Shown one piece after another: positions 53,058-63,912 of a stretch of 64,000 nucleotides of DNA. The notes under the pieces are model-generated. The model ran no database searches. It worked only from the letters and a program-made list of their open reading frames with translations, and was not told the origin of the DNA. This DNA is from Methylobacterium persicinum. Its GTDB lineage: Bacteria; Pseudomonadota; Alphaproteobacteria; Rhizobiales; Beijerinckiaceae. Position numbers and translations under genes: made by a program. The DNA lies in the NCBI RefSeq assembly GCF_022179525.1, contig NZ_BPQX01000020.1, positions 41,201 to 105,200 of the forward strand, given 5' to 3'. Positions within the stretch are counted from its first letter, which is position 1. Each line of letters starts with the position of its first letter.

Positions 53058-53150
53058 GGAAAGGATGGGATCACGCGCGGGTGGCCGGAGTATCGCGCGC
53101 CTCTCCGCAGGACGCGGTGAGAGGGGATGTTTCACGGCCGGACTTCCCGC

Positions 53151-53906
53151 TCACTCCGGCCCGCGCGGCGTCAGCAGGCGGTCCTGCCGGAAATCGTAGA
53201 TCAGCCCGGTCTCGGCCCAGTTCGGGGAGGCGAGGCGCACGAAATGCGGGGCCAGATCCTCCGGGGTGCGCAGGGTCTGCGGATCCTCGCCGGGCATGGC
53301 CGAGCGGCGCATCCGCGTGCGCAGGGGGCCGGGGCTCACCAGCATCGTCCGGATCGCCGTCGTCTCGGTCTCGGCGGCATAGGTCCGCACCAGGGCCTCC
53401 AGGGCCGCCTTGGTCACGGCGTAGGGCCCCCAATAGGCCCTGCACGCACTCGCCGCGCCGGAGGTGACGAAGATCGCCCGGCCGGCATCGGACATGCGCA
53501 GCAGCGGATCGAGGGACCGGATCAGCCGCCAGTTGGCGGTGACGTTGATGTCCAGGGTGCTCGCCCAGATCTTCGGATCGATATGGGAGAGCGGCATCAG
53601 GACGCCGAGCACGCCGGCATTGCCGATGAGGATGTCGAGCTTGCCCCAGCGCTCGTGGATCGCCTTGCCGAGCCGATCGATGGCGTCGAAATCCTTGAGG
53701 TCGAGGGGCACCAGGGTGGCGCTGCCGCCGACCTGACGGATCTCGTCGTCGAGTTCCTCCAGGGCACCCTGCGTGCGGGCCACCGCCACGACATGCGCTC
53801 CGGCCTCGGCGAGGGCCAGGGCGGCGGCGCGGCCGATCCCCCGCGAGGCACCGGTGACGACGGCCACGCGGCCGTCGAGGGGCAGGTTCGCCGGAAAGCC
53901 AGGCAT
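53151..53906 (-). CDS. SDR-family NAD(P)-dependent oxidoreductase downstream of purF
   Basis: 251-residue short-chain dehydrogenase: TGASRGIGRAAALAL cofactor loop, LIGNAG (variant of NNAG), FVTSGAASACRAYWGPYAVT with catalytic Ser, Tyr and Lys (YAVTKAALE). It lies 4 bp downstream of purF. An SDR of this type after purF is common in alphaproteobacteria. The substrate is unknown. Confidence 0.88.
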   Translation of the reverse strand: MPGFPANLPLDGRVAVVTGASRGIGRAAALALAEAGAHVVAVARTQGALEELDDEIRQVGGSATLVPLDLKDFDAIDRLGKAIHERWGKLDILIGNAGVLGVLMPLSHIDPKIWASTLDINVTANWRLIRSLDPLLRMSDAGRAIFVTSGAASACRAYWGPYAVTKAALEALVRTYAAETETTAIRTMLVSPGPLRTRMRRSAMPGEDPQTLRTPEDLAPHFVRLASPNWAETGLIYDFRQDRLLTPRGPE

Positions 53907-53910
53907 GAGA

Positions 53911-55383
<1,473 letters not shown>

Positions 55384-55557
55384 GCTCGGGCTCGGTCCCT
55401 TCCAGGGGCGACGTGTCGGTGCGACGTGTCAGGGTGACCGGCGCTGCAACGGGCCGCGCGTCACGCACTCGTCATGTAATCGCTCCGGCACGTCAGGCCA
55501 ACGGCGTTGGCCGCAGGGCAGCGGCCCGCGCGGCTCAGCGCTTGAAGCCCGCGCGGG

Positions 55558-56160
55558 CTAGCGCTTGGGGGCAGGCGCCGTCTCCGTGCGCTTCTGGACC
55601 GCCGTGTCGTCGGCCGGCGCGTCGGCCGCCTCGTTGGGCGGGGTGACGGGCTTGGGCTTCTTGAACTGCTTGAGGAACCCTTCGGGGTTCTCGGGAAGCT
55701 GGGCCACCAGGGCATCGCCGGACTTCTCCAGCATCGGCCGGCTGCGGGCCTGGGCTGCCCAATCCGGCACCTTGCCCTGGACCAGCCAGGACAGGAACAC
55801 CCAGCCGATCACGCAGATCAGGAAGCCCCGGGCGGCGCCGAACAGGAAGCCGAGGGAGCGGTCCACCGCGCCGATGCGCGAATCGAGCACCACGTCGGAG
55901 ATCTTCACGGTGATGATCGACACCACGATCAGCGTGACGAGGAAGATCGAGGCGATGGATCCCACCAGGGCGACCGTGTCGCTGCTGACGTGCTGCTTCA
56001 CCGTGGGAAGGAGCAGGGGATAGAACGACCAAGCCACCGCGGCCGCGACGACCCAGGCGACGATCGCCAGGACCTCACGGGTGACGCCGCGGACGGCCGC
56101 CAAAAGCGCGGACACGGCAACGATGCCGAGGACCACGAGATCGAGGACTGTAAACGGCAT
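55558..56160 (-). CDS. cvpA: CvpA-family membrane protein
   Basis: 200-residue inner-membrane protein with four hydrophobic helices (MPFTVLDLVVLGIVAVSALL onward, then SIASIFLVTLIVVSIITVKI). It contains the CvpA signature DRSLGFLFGAARGFLICVIG. The C-terminus is a Pro/Lys/Glu-rich cytoplasmic tail. CvpA is associated with envelope homeostasis and colicin V export in E. coli, and its link to purF is conserved. Here 174 bp separate the two genes. Confidence 0.88.
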   Translation of the reverse strand: MPFTVLDLVVLGIVAVSALLAAVRGVTREVLAIVAWVVAAAVAWSFYPLLLPTVKQHVSSDTVALVGSIASIFLVTLIVVSIITVKISDVVLDSRIGAVDRSLGFLFGAARGFLICVIGWVFLSWLVQGKVPDWAAQARSRPMLEKSGDALVAQLPENPEGFLKQFKKPKPVTPPNEAADAPADDTAVQKRTETAPAPKR

Positions 56161-56321
56161 CGCCTCACTTCAGGATACGCACGGGAGGCGCCGACGAGGC
56201 CCGTGCGGCTCTCCCGACGAAGGGGTTCACTATAAACTGCCGAACCTCGGCCGTCACCACCATGCGGGCCGGGATGCCCATTCTGTGTCGCCGATGCATC
56301 GGGGCGTCACCCGATGCCCTT

Positions 56322-57185
56322 TCAGTAGGCGCCCGCGCCACCGAGGCAGGCCGCCGCCGCGGAGCTGGCACAGGGGTCGTTGGCCGCCGTCGCGGGAGCC
56401 CCGGAGATGCCGGCCCCCCCGCCTCCGGCCCCCCCGCCTCCGGCCCCGCCCGCCGTGGGGGTGACCGCGGCGGGGGTCACGGAGGCGGCGACAGGGTCCG
56501 TCGCCCCGCTGCCGGCCGCGATGCCGGCACCCCCCGTGCCGCCGCCACCCCCTGTGGCCGGCGTCGCGATCCCGCTCCGGGCCGTCGTGGCCGTGCCGCC
56601 GAGGCTGAACCCGCCGGTGGTGAGGGTCCCGAGGCCGGTCGCGGCGGTCTGGCTCGTTCCGGAGAAGCCGGTGGCACCGATGCCCGCCGTCGCGAGCCCG
56701 CTCGATGCCCCTACGCCGCCCAAGCCTGTGAGGCTGCTGCCCTGCAGGCCGGAAATCCCGCCTCCGAAGGAAGAGCCGCCGAGGACCGAAGAGGACAATC
56801 CAGTCGACGAGAGTCCCGTCGACGAGAGGCCGAGGCTGCCGGTGGCCCCGATGGACAGGCCCGTTCCGGTGGTGGTTCCGATCCTCCCCACGGAGACGCC
56901 GGAGCCGAAGCTCAGCCCGCTGGCGTTGAGGATGCTTCCGGTCTGAGCGGAGACCGTCGGAAAGGCCCCAGAGCCCGAACTCGACGTGCTGCCGAGGCTC
57001 AGGCCGCCGGGGTTGGTGAGGGAGACCTGCGGTTCGACGGCGGCCTGCTGATTCGTGAAGCCGGGGGCCGCCGGCGCCACGGTGACCGTGCCGAGGGAGC
57101 TTCCCCCCGGCCCGATGGGGGTGGTCTGCGCCAGGGCCGGGCCTATCCAGGGCATCAGCGCCGCAGCGAGGATGGCGATGCGCAT
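56322..57185 (-). CDS. Gly/Ser/Thr-rich secreted repetitive protein
   Basis: 287-residue protein with signal peptide MRIAILAAALMPWIGPALA-Q. The rest is low-complexity: SLGSTSSSGSGAFPT, then SLGLSSTGLSSTGLSSSVLG, GGGGGTGGAGIAAGSG and AGGGGAGGGGAGISG, ending with two cysteines (NDPCASSAAAACLGGAGAY). No enzymatic domain. It could be a surface or matrix protein. It sits between the cvpA/purF block and alr, exactly where that conserved gene order is broken. Confidence 0.65.
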   Translation of the reverse strand: MRIAILAAALMPWIGPALAQTTPIGPGGSSLGTVTVAPAAPGFTNQQAAVEPQVSLTNPGGLSLGSTSSSGSGAFPTVSAQTGSILNASGLSFGSGVSVGRIGTTTGTGLSIGATGSLGLSSTGLSSTGLSSSVLGGSSFGGGISGLQGSSLTGLGGVGASSGLATAGIGATGFSGTSQTAATGLGTLTTGGFSLGGTATTARSGIATPATGGGGGTGGAGIAAGSGATDPVAASVTPAAVTPTAGGAGGGGAGGGGAGISGAPATAANDPCASSAAAACLGGAGAY

Positions 57186-57320
57186 CAGACGGGTCCTCGA
57201 CAGGGGTGTCTCCCTGGAATCGGGGGCGGGAACCGGAGTTCCGTCGTTGCCAGGGCATCGGGTGTGGCACTAGGTCCGGGGCGTGCATCGCGGCGGGTCG
57301 GGCGGGCGGGAGCGTTGGGC

Positions 57321-58412
57321 GTGGCGGGTTCGGGACGGAGCGGGACGGGGGTGCACGGCGCCCGGCTGACGGTCGATCTCTCCGCCCTCGCGGCCAACTG
57401 GCGCCGCCTCGCCGCCCTCGCGGCGGGGGCGGAATGCGCGGCGGTGATCAAGGCCGACGCCTATGGCACCGGCATCGGCCGCGCCGCGCCGGCCCTTTGG
57501 GCGGCGGGCTGCCGCACCTTCTTCGTCGCCCACCTGTCCGAAGGCCTCGCCGCCCGGGCCGTCGTGCCGGAGGCGGCGGTCTACGTGCTGAACGGGCTCC
57601 CCTCGGGCTCGGCGGAGGCCTTCGCGGCGGCCGGCCTGCGGCCCGTCCTCGGCAGCCTGGAGGAATTGACGGAATGGGCCGCCCTGGCGGGAGGCCCCCG
57701 GCCGGCGGCGCTCCATGTCGACACCGGCATGAACCGGCTCGGCCTCTCCGTCCCCGACGCCCTGGCCCTGGCGGGGGATCCACGGATCCCGGCGGCGGGG
57801 ATCGACCTCGTCATCAGCCACTTCGTCAGCGCGGAAAGGCCGGAGGACCCGGTCAACGCCCGGCAGATCGCCGACTTCGCCCTCGTGCGGGCGGCGCTGC
57901 CGGGGCCGCGGGGCTCGCTGGCCAACTCGTCCGGCCTCTTCCTCGACGGTGCGAGGCACGATCTCGTGCGGCCGGGCTACGCCCTGTTCGGGGGCAACCC
58001 CACCCCCGGCCGGACCAACCCGATGCGGCCGGTGGTGCGCCTGGAGGCGGGGATCGTCCAGGTGCGCGAGGTCGAGGCCGGCATGACCGCAGGCTATAAT
58101 GGGCGCTGGACCGCGCCGGGCCCGCGCCGCCTCGCCACCCTGTCGCTGGGCTACGCCGACGGCCTGCCCCGGTCCCTGAGCGGGCGCGGCCATGCGCTGG
58201 TGGGCGGCGTGGCCTGCCCGATCCTCGGCCTCGTCTCCATGGACCTGATCATCCTCGACGTCACGGAGGCCCCCGACGCGCGCCGGGGCGCAGGCGCGGT
58301 GCTGATCGGCGATACCCTCGACGTCGATACGGTCGGCCGTTCGGCAGGGACCATCGGCTACGAGATCCTCACCAGCCTTGGTTCTCGTTATGTTCGAGAT
58401 TATGGTGGGTAG
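57321..58412 (+). CDS. alr: Alanine racemase
   Basis: PLP enzyme giving D-alanine for peptidoglycan (about 363 aa). Lys44 in AVIKADAYGTG carries PLP, and Tyr259 in TAGYNGRW is the second catalytic base. HVDTGMNRLGL, ANSSGLFL and SLGYADGLPRS are other family hallmarks. The open frame begins far upstream in the antisense of the Gly-rich gene. GTG 57321 gives a normal length, but TTG 57315 or GTG 57351 are possible. radA lies 226 bp further on. Confidence 0.92.
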   Translation: MAGSGRSGTGVHGARLTVDLSALAANWRRLAALAAGAECAAVIKADAYGTGIGRAAPALWAAGCRTFFVAHLSEGLAARAVVPEAAVYVLNGLPSGSAEAFAAAGLRPVLGSLEELTEWAALAGGPRPAALHVDTGMNRLGLSVPDALALAGDPRIPAAGIDLVISHFVSAERPEDPVNARQIADFALVRAALPGPRGSLANSSGLFLDGARHDLVRPGYALFGGNPTPGRTNPMRPVVRLEAGIVQVREVEAGMTAGYNGRWTAPGPRRLATLSLGYADGLPRSLSGRGHALVGGVACPILGLVSMDLIILDVTEAPDARRGAGAVLIGDTLDVDTVGRSAGTIGYEILTSLGSRYVRDYGG

Positions 58413-58480
58413 GACGGCGAGTCTCCCGGCCTCGCCCTCGTCTTCCTCCGAAACCGAACCGGACAATCACCGGAACCTTC

Positions 58481-58573
58481 CGTCCTTGCGAGCGGAGCGA
58501 AGCAATCCAGGGATGCGCCAAGGCCTCGGGATGTCCCATTGCCCTGGGTTGCTTCGCTCCGCTCGCAAGGACG
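58481..58573. repeat. Palindromic repeat family 1, copy between alr and radA
   Basis: Ends CGTCCTTGCGAGCG and CGCTCGCAAGGACG are exact complements; the fifth pair is C-G, a third combination in the family. Confidence 0.85.
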
Positions 58574-58638
58574 GCAAGAATTTCCGGATGAGGGCGACGG
58601 CCGGAGACCGGTGACAAGCGGCAAAAGTCTTCGAAAGC

Positions 58639-60072
58639 ATGGCCAAGATCCACCAGACCTTCGTCTGCCAGTCCTGCGGGGCGGTCTACAACCGCTGGCG
58701 CGGGCGCTGCGAGGCCTGCGACGGCTGGAACACGATCCAGGAGGAAACCTCCGCCGGGCCCGGCCAGTCCGGCCCCGCCGCCACCCGGCCCTCTCGGGCC
58801 CGGGGGCGGATCTTCCCCCTGGAGGGCCTGACCGGGGAGGCCAAGGAGGCCCCCCGCACCCCCTCCGGCATCGGCGAGCTCGACCGGGTGACCGGCGGCG
58901 GCTTCGTCCGCGGCTCGGTGATCCTGCTCGGCGGCGATCCCGGCATCGGCAAGTCGACCCTGCTTATGCAGGCCGCCGCCGCGATGGCCAAGCAGGGGGC
59001 GGGGGTCGCCTACATCTCCGGCGAGGAGGCGGTGGGGCAGGTGCGCCTGCGGGCCGAGCGCCTCGGCCTCGCCCAGGCCGACGTGCAGCTCGCGGCGCAG
59101 ACCAACGTCGAGGACATCGTGGAGACCCTGAGCCAGGGCAGGCCCCCGGCGCTGGCGGTGATCGATTCGATCCAGACCATGTGGACCGAGACCGTCGAAT
59201 CGGCCCCCGGCACGGTCACGCAGGTGCGCTCCTCAGCCCAGGCGCTGATCCGCTTCGCCAAGACCACGGGGACGGCGGTGATTCTGGTGGGCCACGTCAC
59301 CAAGGACGGGCAGATCGCCGGCCCGCGCGTGGTGGAGCACATGGTCGATGCGGTCGCCTCCTTCGAGGGCGACCAGGGCCACCACTTCCGCATCCTCCGC
59401 GCCGTGAAGAACCGCTTCGGGCCCACCGACGAGATCGGCGTGTTCGAGATGACCGATGCCGGGCTCTCGGAGGTCCCGAATCCCTCGGCCCTGTTCCTGG
59501 CGGGGCGGGACCAGCAGGCGGCGGGCACCGCCGTCTTCGCGGGGATGGAGGGCACGCGGCCGCTGCTCGTCGAGATCCAGGCCCTGGTGGCCCCCTCCTC
59601 CCTGGGCATGCCCCGCCGGGCGGTGGTGGGCTGGGATCCGAACCGCCTGTCCATGGTGCTCGCCGTGCTGGAGGCCCATGCGGGCATCCGGCTCGGGAGC
59701 CACGACGTCTACCTCAACGTCGCGGGGGGCCTTCGGGTGGTGGAGCCGGCGGCCGACCTCGCGGTGGCCGCCGCCCTGGTCTCGTCCCTGTCGGGGGCGG
59801 TGCTGCCGGCCGAGACGGTCTATTTCGGCGAGATCGGCCTGTCGGGGGCGATCCGCCCGGTCGCCCAGGCGGGGGCTCGGCTGAAGGAAGCCCAGAAGCT
59901 CGGCTTCGCCAAGGCCCTCATCCCCCAGGGGCGGGGCGAGGGCGAGAAGGTGCTGTCCGTCGAGACCCTGCGCCACATCGCCGACCTCGTGGCCGGCATC
60001 GGCGCCGGCTCGGCCCGCCGGGGCGGGCGCGGCCGGGCGCCGGCCCGGGCGATGGAGGACGACGATTACTGA
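58639..60072 (+). CDS. radA: DNA repair protein RadA
   Basis: Branch-migration helicase in recombination, 477 residues. The N-terminal zinc finger has Cys10, Cys13, Cys24, Cys27 (VCQSCGAVYNRWRGRCEACD). The RecA-like core has Walker A GDPGIGKST (99-107), the RadA-specific KNRFG (257-261), and a C-terminal Lon-protease-like domain (LNVAGGLRVVEPAADLAVAA). The ATG follows a family-1 repeat by 65 bp. Confidence 0.96.
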   Translation: MAKIHQTFVCQSCGAVYNRWRGRCEACDGWNTIQEETSAGPGQSGPAATRPSRARGRIFPLEGLTGEAKEAPRTPSGIGELDRVTGGGFVRGSVILLGGDPGIGKSTLLMQAAAAMAKQGAGVAYISGEEAVGQVRLRAERLGLAQADVQLAAQTNVEDIVETLSQGRPPALAVIDSIQTMWTETVESAPGTVTQVRSSAQALIRFAKTTGTAVILVGHVTKDGQIAGPRVVEHMVDAVASFEGDQGHHFRILRAVKNRFGPTDEIGVFEMTDAGLSEVPNPSALFLAGRDQQAAGTAVFAGMEGTRPLLVEIQALVAPSSLGMPRRAVVGWDPNRLSMVLAVLEAHAGIRLGSHDVYLNVAGGLRVVEPAADLAVAAALVSSLSGAVLPAETVYFGEIGLSGAIRPVAQAGARLKEAQKLGFAKALIPQGRGEGEKVLSVETLRHIADLVAGIGAGSARRGGRGRAPARAMEDDDY

Positions 60073-60078
60073 GCGCCC

Positions 60079-60312
60079 TCAGGCGATGTAGGGCGTGTGC
60101 TTGTCGCCGCCGTGGGCGTTCGATCCGTCGTTCTCGCCGGAATTGAAGGGGTTGGTCTCGCCGCGCTGATCGTGCGGGGGCTCGGGGAACTGGGTGAGCG
60201 GACGCCAGGGCGTCGGCGGAACGCCCATACGCAGGGCGCTCGGCAGACGAAACAGCCACGCCGCCAGGAGCATCCAGGGGACGACGAAGAACACGAACGC
60301 GGCGAGACCCAT
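60079..60312 (-). CDS. Small membrane protein of unknown function (77 aa)
   Basis: MGLAAFVFFVVPWMLLAAWL is a single transmembrane helix, followed by a polar, Gly/His-rich tail (PPHDQRGETNPFNSGENDGS). An excellent Shine-Dalgarno (GGGAGGATCGAG) lies before the ATG, which selects this start within a longer open frame reaching 60513. It converges on radA (6 bp between stops). Confidence 0.65.
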   Translation of the reverse strand: MGLAAFVFFVVPWMLLAAWLFRLPSALRMGVPPTPWRPLTQFPEPPHDQRGETNPFNSGENDGSNAHGGDKHTPYIA

Positions 60313-60557
60313 CTCGATCCTCCCGAAAGAGGGGCAATGCGCCAGGGGCCAAAGGGGATCCGGGGCGCGGTGCAACAGGCCGCGGCTCCCCCGACCAAGT
60401 AGGGGTTCGGCACTCGCCCGCGTTGCGTGACGATCCTCCCGGCGGAGACGGAAAGGACGCGTCAGCGGGACAAGACCCGCCATCCCTCGCCGGGCTCCCC
60501 CGCTCCGCATCATCCGGCTGTGGACGCCCCACCCCTCCCCTGCGTAAGAACTGAAGG

Positions 60558-62447
60558 GTGAGCGCGCGACAGCCCTCCCCTGGAGCGGCGGCCGAACCGG
60601 ACGCCGGACCCGTGGCCGCTCAGGCCCGCGGGCGGCGGGTTCATGCGCCCTTCGTCCAGGCGCCGGGTCGGCTGCGGGCCTTCGTGCGTCGGAGCGAAGG
60701 CGGCCTCGTCCTTCTCGCGACCTTCGTCGGCGCCATCTCGGGCGTCGCCGTCTCGGGCATGACGTGGATGACCCAGGGCCTGCGCGAGGTGCTCTACCGG
60801 CTGCCCGCCGGCAGCCGCCTCAGCGCGATGGATGTGGTGACGCCGATCCTGCTGCTGGCCGGCCCTTGCCTCGGGGGCATGGCGCTCGGCCTTCTCATCG
60901 TCCTGGTCAACTACATCCGCGGGCCGCGCAAGCGCCCGGCCATCGACCCGATCGAGGCAAATGCCCTGCACGGGGGGCGGATGTCCCTGCGCGACAGCCT
61001 CTACCTCGCCCTGCAGAACATCATCTCCAACGGGTGCGGCGCCTCCGTCGGCCTGGAGGCGGGCTATACGCAGCTTTGCTCGGGCGTCGCGTCGCGGCTC
61101 GGCATCGCCTTCGAGCTGCGCCGGGGCGACCTGCGGACGCTGGTCGGCTGCGGCGCGGCGGCGGCCATCGCGGCGGCGTTCGGCGCGCCCCTCACAGGGG
61201 CCTTCTACGCCTTCGAACTGATCATCGGCACCTATTCCATCGCTACGTTGACGCCCGTCGTGGTCGCGGCCTTGTGCGGGAGCCTGATCTCGCAGGCGAT
61301 CCTCGGCACCCAGCCCCTCGTGGCCTTCGACAACATGCAGGCGGTGACGACCTCCCACGTCACCAGCCTGGAGATCATCCCGAGCCTGATGCTCGGCCTG
61401 TTCTGCGCGGTCCTCGGCATCGCGGTGATGCGCGGCGTCACCCTGGTGGAGCAGGTGGTGCAGGCCTCCGGCCTTCCCCGGATCACCGCCCCGGCCATCG
61501 GCGGCCTCTGCGTCGGGGCCCTGGCGCTCGCCGGGACGCCGCAGGTGCTTTCGGGGGGCCACGGCGCCCTACACATGCACTTCGCCGAGAGCGCCCAGGG
61601 CACCACGGCCCTGGCCCTCGCCGGGCTGTTCGCGGCCAAGGCGGTCGCCTCCGCCGTCTCCATCGGCTCAGGGTTCCGGGGCGGGCTATTCTTCGCCTCC
61701 CTGTTCCTCGGGGCGGTCGCGGGCAAGTTCTTCGCCGTGGCCGCGCCCCTCCTCGTGCCCGTGATGGCCGGGTTCGGGCTGACGCCGCTGGCCTATGCCG
61801 TGATCGGCATGAGCGCCCTCGCCGTGGCGGTGATCGGCGGCCCGCTCACCATGACCTTCCTCGCCCTGGAGGCGACGGGGAGCCTGCCCATCACCGGCCT
61901 CGTGCTGGCGGCGGTGATCGCCTCCTCCCTCACGGTGCGGAAGACGTTCGGCTACTCCTTCGCCACCTGGCGCTTCCACCTGCGGGGCGAGAGCATCCGC
62001 AGCGCCCACGATATCGGCTGGATCCGCTCCCTCACCGTCGGCCGCCTGATGCGGCGGGAGGTGCGGCCCGTACCCCTCGACACTCCGCTGCCGACCTTCC
62101 TGCGCGCCCATCCCCTCGGATCGCCCTCGCGGGTGGTGGTGATCGACGGGAAGGGCCGCTACGCCGGCATCGTCTCCGTGCCCGAGGCCCATGCCCTGGC
62201 GCGGGAGGCCGCCTCCGGGGAGCAGCCGGCCCTGGCCGACCTCCTGCGCCTCACGGACGACTTCCTGACGCCGGAGATGAACGCCAAGGAGGCCGCCGCC
62301 GCCTTCGACCGGACGGAGAGCGAGGCGCTGGCCGTGCTCGACGCCTCGCGGACGGTGCTCGGCCTGCTCACCGAGAGCCACACCCTCAAGCGCTACAGCG
62401 AGGAACTCGACCGCCAGCGCCGGGCGATGGTGGGGGAACCCGGATAG
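60558..62447 (+). CDS. ClC-type chloride channel/antiporter with CBS domains
   Basis: 629-residue membrane protein with about ten to twelve helices. NGCGASVGLEAGYTQ is the selectivity/gating segment, with Glu167 at the gate, and GSGFRGGLFFASLFLGAVAG the later anion-binding motif. The last 130 residues contain a CBS-like pair (LMRREVRPVPLDTPLPTFLR, LTPEMNAKEAAAAFDRTESE). It could be channel or proton-coupled exchanger; the exchanger's second 'proton' glutamate was not identified. Confidence 0.9.
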   Translation: MSARQPSPGAAAEPDAGPVAAQARGRRVHAPFVQAPGRLRAFVRRSEGGLVLLATFVGAISGVAVSGMTWMTQGLREVLYRLPAGSRLSAMDVVTPILLLAGPCLGGMALGLLIVLVNYIRGPRKRPAIDPIEANALHGGRMSLRDSLYLALQNIISNGCGASVGLEAGYTQLCSGVASRLGIAFELRRGDLRTLVGCGAAAAIAAAFGAPLTGAFYAFELIIGTYSIATLTPVVVAALCGSLISQAILGTQPLVAFDNMQAVTTSHVTSLEIIPSLMLGLFCAVLGIAVMRGVTLVEQVVQASGLPRITAPAIGGLCVGALALAGTPQVLSGGHGALHMHFAESAQGTTALALAGLFAAKAVASAVSIGSGFRGGLFFASLFLGAVAGKFFAVAAPLLVPVMAGFGLTPLAYAVIGMSALAVAVIGGPLTMTFLALEATGSLPITGLVLAAVIASSLTVRKTFGYSFATWRFHLRGESIRSAHDIGWIRSLTVGRLMRREVRPVPLDTPLPTFLRAHPLGSPSRVVVIDGKGRYAGIVSVPEAHALAREAASGEQPALADLLRLTDDFLTPEMNAKEAAAAFDRTESEALAVLDASRTVLGLLTESHTLKRYSEELDRQRRAMVGEPG

Positions 62448-62603
62448 AGCCCTGCTAATCCCAAGGGCTTCGCCCCTGGACCCCACCCAAGGACGTAACG
62501 CAGGGGCGTGACGCAGGGGCGTGATGCCCTTGGGGATCCCCGGCACCTTGACCGGGCGACCGGTCTCATCACCTTGAGCCCAACGAGACCAGCGGAGGAT
62601 TCC
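62448..62603. repeat. Short direct and inverted repeats before the dehydrogenase gene
   Basis: CCCAAGGGC (from about 62460) pairs with GCCCTTGGG (about 62526). Between them ACGCAGGGGCGTG is repeated in tandem. The remaining 60 bp lead to the GGAGG of the next gene. Confidence 0.5.
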
Positions 62604-63683
62604 ATGTCCGGTTCTGAGCGCAGCTACCGCATCGCGGTGATTCCCGGCGACGGCATCGGCAAGGAGGTCGTCCCCGAAGGCGTGCGCGTGCTGGAGAAGG
62701 CCGCCAAGCGCCACGGATTCACCCTCCAGCTCGACTGGTTCGACTTCGCGAGCTGCGACTACTACGAGCAGCACGGCCGGATGATGCCGGAGGACTGGAA
62801 GGCCCAGATCTCCGGCCACGACGCGATCTTCTTCGGCGCCGTCGGCATGCCGGCCCGGGTGCCGGACCACATCTCCCTCTGGGGCTCGTTGATCCTGTTC
62901 CGGCGGGAGTTCGACCAGTACGTCAACCTGCGCCCGGTGCGGCTGATGCCCGGCGTGAAATGCCCCCTTGCCGACCGGAAGCCCGGCGACATCGACTTCT
63001 GGGTCGTCCGCGAGAACACGGAGGGCGAGTACTCGAACGCGGGTGGGCGCATGTTTGCCGGCACCGACCGGGAATTCGCCCTGCAGGAGACGATCATGAC
63101 GCGCTACGGCGTCGACCGCGTCCTGAAGTTCGCCTTCGAGCTGGCCAAGACGAGGCCGCGCAAGCACCTGACCTCGGCCACCAAGTCCAACGGCATCTCG
63201 ATCACCATGCCGTACTGGGACGAGCGGGTGCGGGCCATGGCGAAGGACTATCCCGACATCACCTGGGACCAGTACCACATCGACATCCTGACCGCGCATT
63301 TCGTGCTGAACCCGGACCGGTTCGACGTGGTGGTCGCCTCGAACCTGTTCGGCGACATCCTGTCGGACCTCGGCCCCGCCTGCACGGGCACGATCGGCAT
63401 CGCGCCGTCCGGCAACATCAACCCGGAGCGGGTGCATCCGTCGGTGTTCGAGCCGGTCCACGGCTCAGCCCCCGACATCGCCGGCCAGGGCATCGCCAAC
63501 CCGATCGGTCAGATCTGGTCCGGGGCGATGATGCTGGAACACCTCGGCGAGGCCGAGGCGGCGGCCGAGATCGTCACCGGCATCGAACGGGTGCTAGCCG
63601 AGCGGACTCTTCGGACCCGCGACCTCGGCGGCAACGCCGACACGCAGGCCTGCGGCAAGGCAGTGGAAGAGGCGTTGGGCTGA
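62604..63683 (+). CDS. Tartrate / D-malate dehydrogenase (decarboxylating)
   Basis: Isocitrate/isopropylmalate-dehydrogenase superfamily enzyme of 359 residues. GDGIGKEV binds cofactor, LRPVRLMPGVKCPL the substrate side, and VRENTEGEYSNAGGRMF is the signature of the tartrate/D-malate group rather than LeuB. NLFGDILSDLG and EPVHGSAPDIAGQG complete the metal and NAD sites. It oxidises D-malate to pyruvate or tartrate to oxaloglycolate with NAD and Mn2+. ATG 62604 has GGAGG six bases upstream. Confidence 0.9.
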   Translation: MSGSERSYRIAVIPGDGIGKEVVPEGVRVLEKAAKRHGFTLQLDWFDFASCDYYEQHGRMMPEDWKAQISGHDAIFFGAVGMPARVPDHISLWGSLILFRREFDQYVNLRPVRLMPGVKCPLADRKPGDIDFWVVRENTEGEYSNAGGRMFAGTDREFALQETIMTRYGVDRVLKFAFELAKTRPRKHLTSATKSNGISITMPYWDERVRAMAKDYPDITWDQYHIDILTAHFVLNPDRFDVVVASNLFGDILSDLGPACTGTIGIAPSGNINPERVHPSVFEPVHGSAPDIAGQGIANPIGQIWSGAMMLEHLGEAEAAAEIVTGIERVLAERTLRTRDLGGNADTQACGKAVEEALG

Positions 63684-63912
63684 AGGCTGGCCGATCGTCG
63701 CTTTTCTCCCCTCTCCCCGCCCGCGGGGAGAGGGCTTCGGCGACCTCGTCGTCGCCGGAGCGAGGCGGCAGCCGGGGGTGAGGGGTGGGCCGAAGGCGTC
63801 ACATCCTGTGAGCCCCCTCACCGCCGCTACGGCTTCGCCTCCGCTTCCCGCCGACACGACAAGGTGTCGGCGGGCCTCTCCCCGCAAGACGGGGAGAGGG
63901 GGAATAACGCCC
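63684..63912. other. Intergenic region with CTCTCCCCGC hairpins
   Basis: 229 bp between convergent genes. CTCTCCCCGCCCGCGGGGAGAG (63713-63734, one 22-base palindrome) and a second, CTCTCCCCG-CAAGA-CGGGGAGAG near 63877-63899, flank GCCGACAC / GTGTCGGC. No coding signal. Confidence 0.55.
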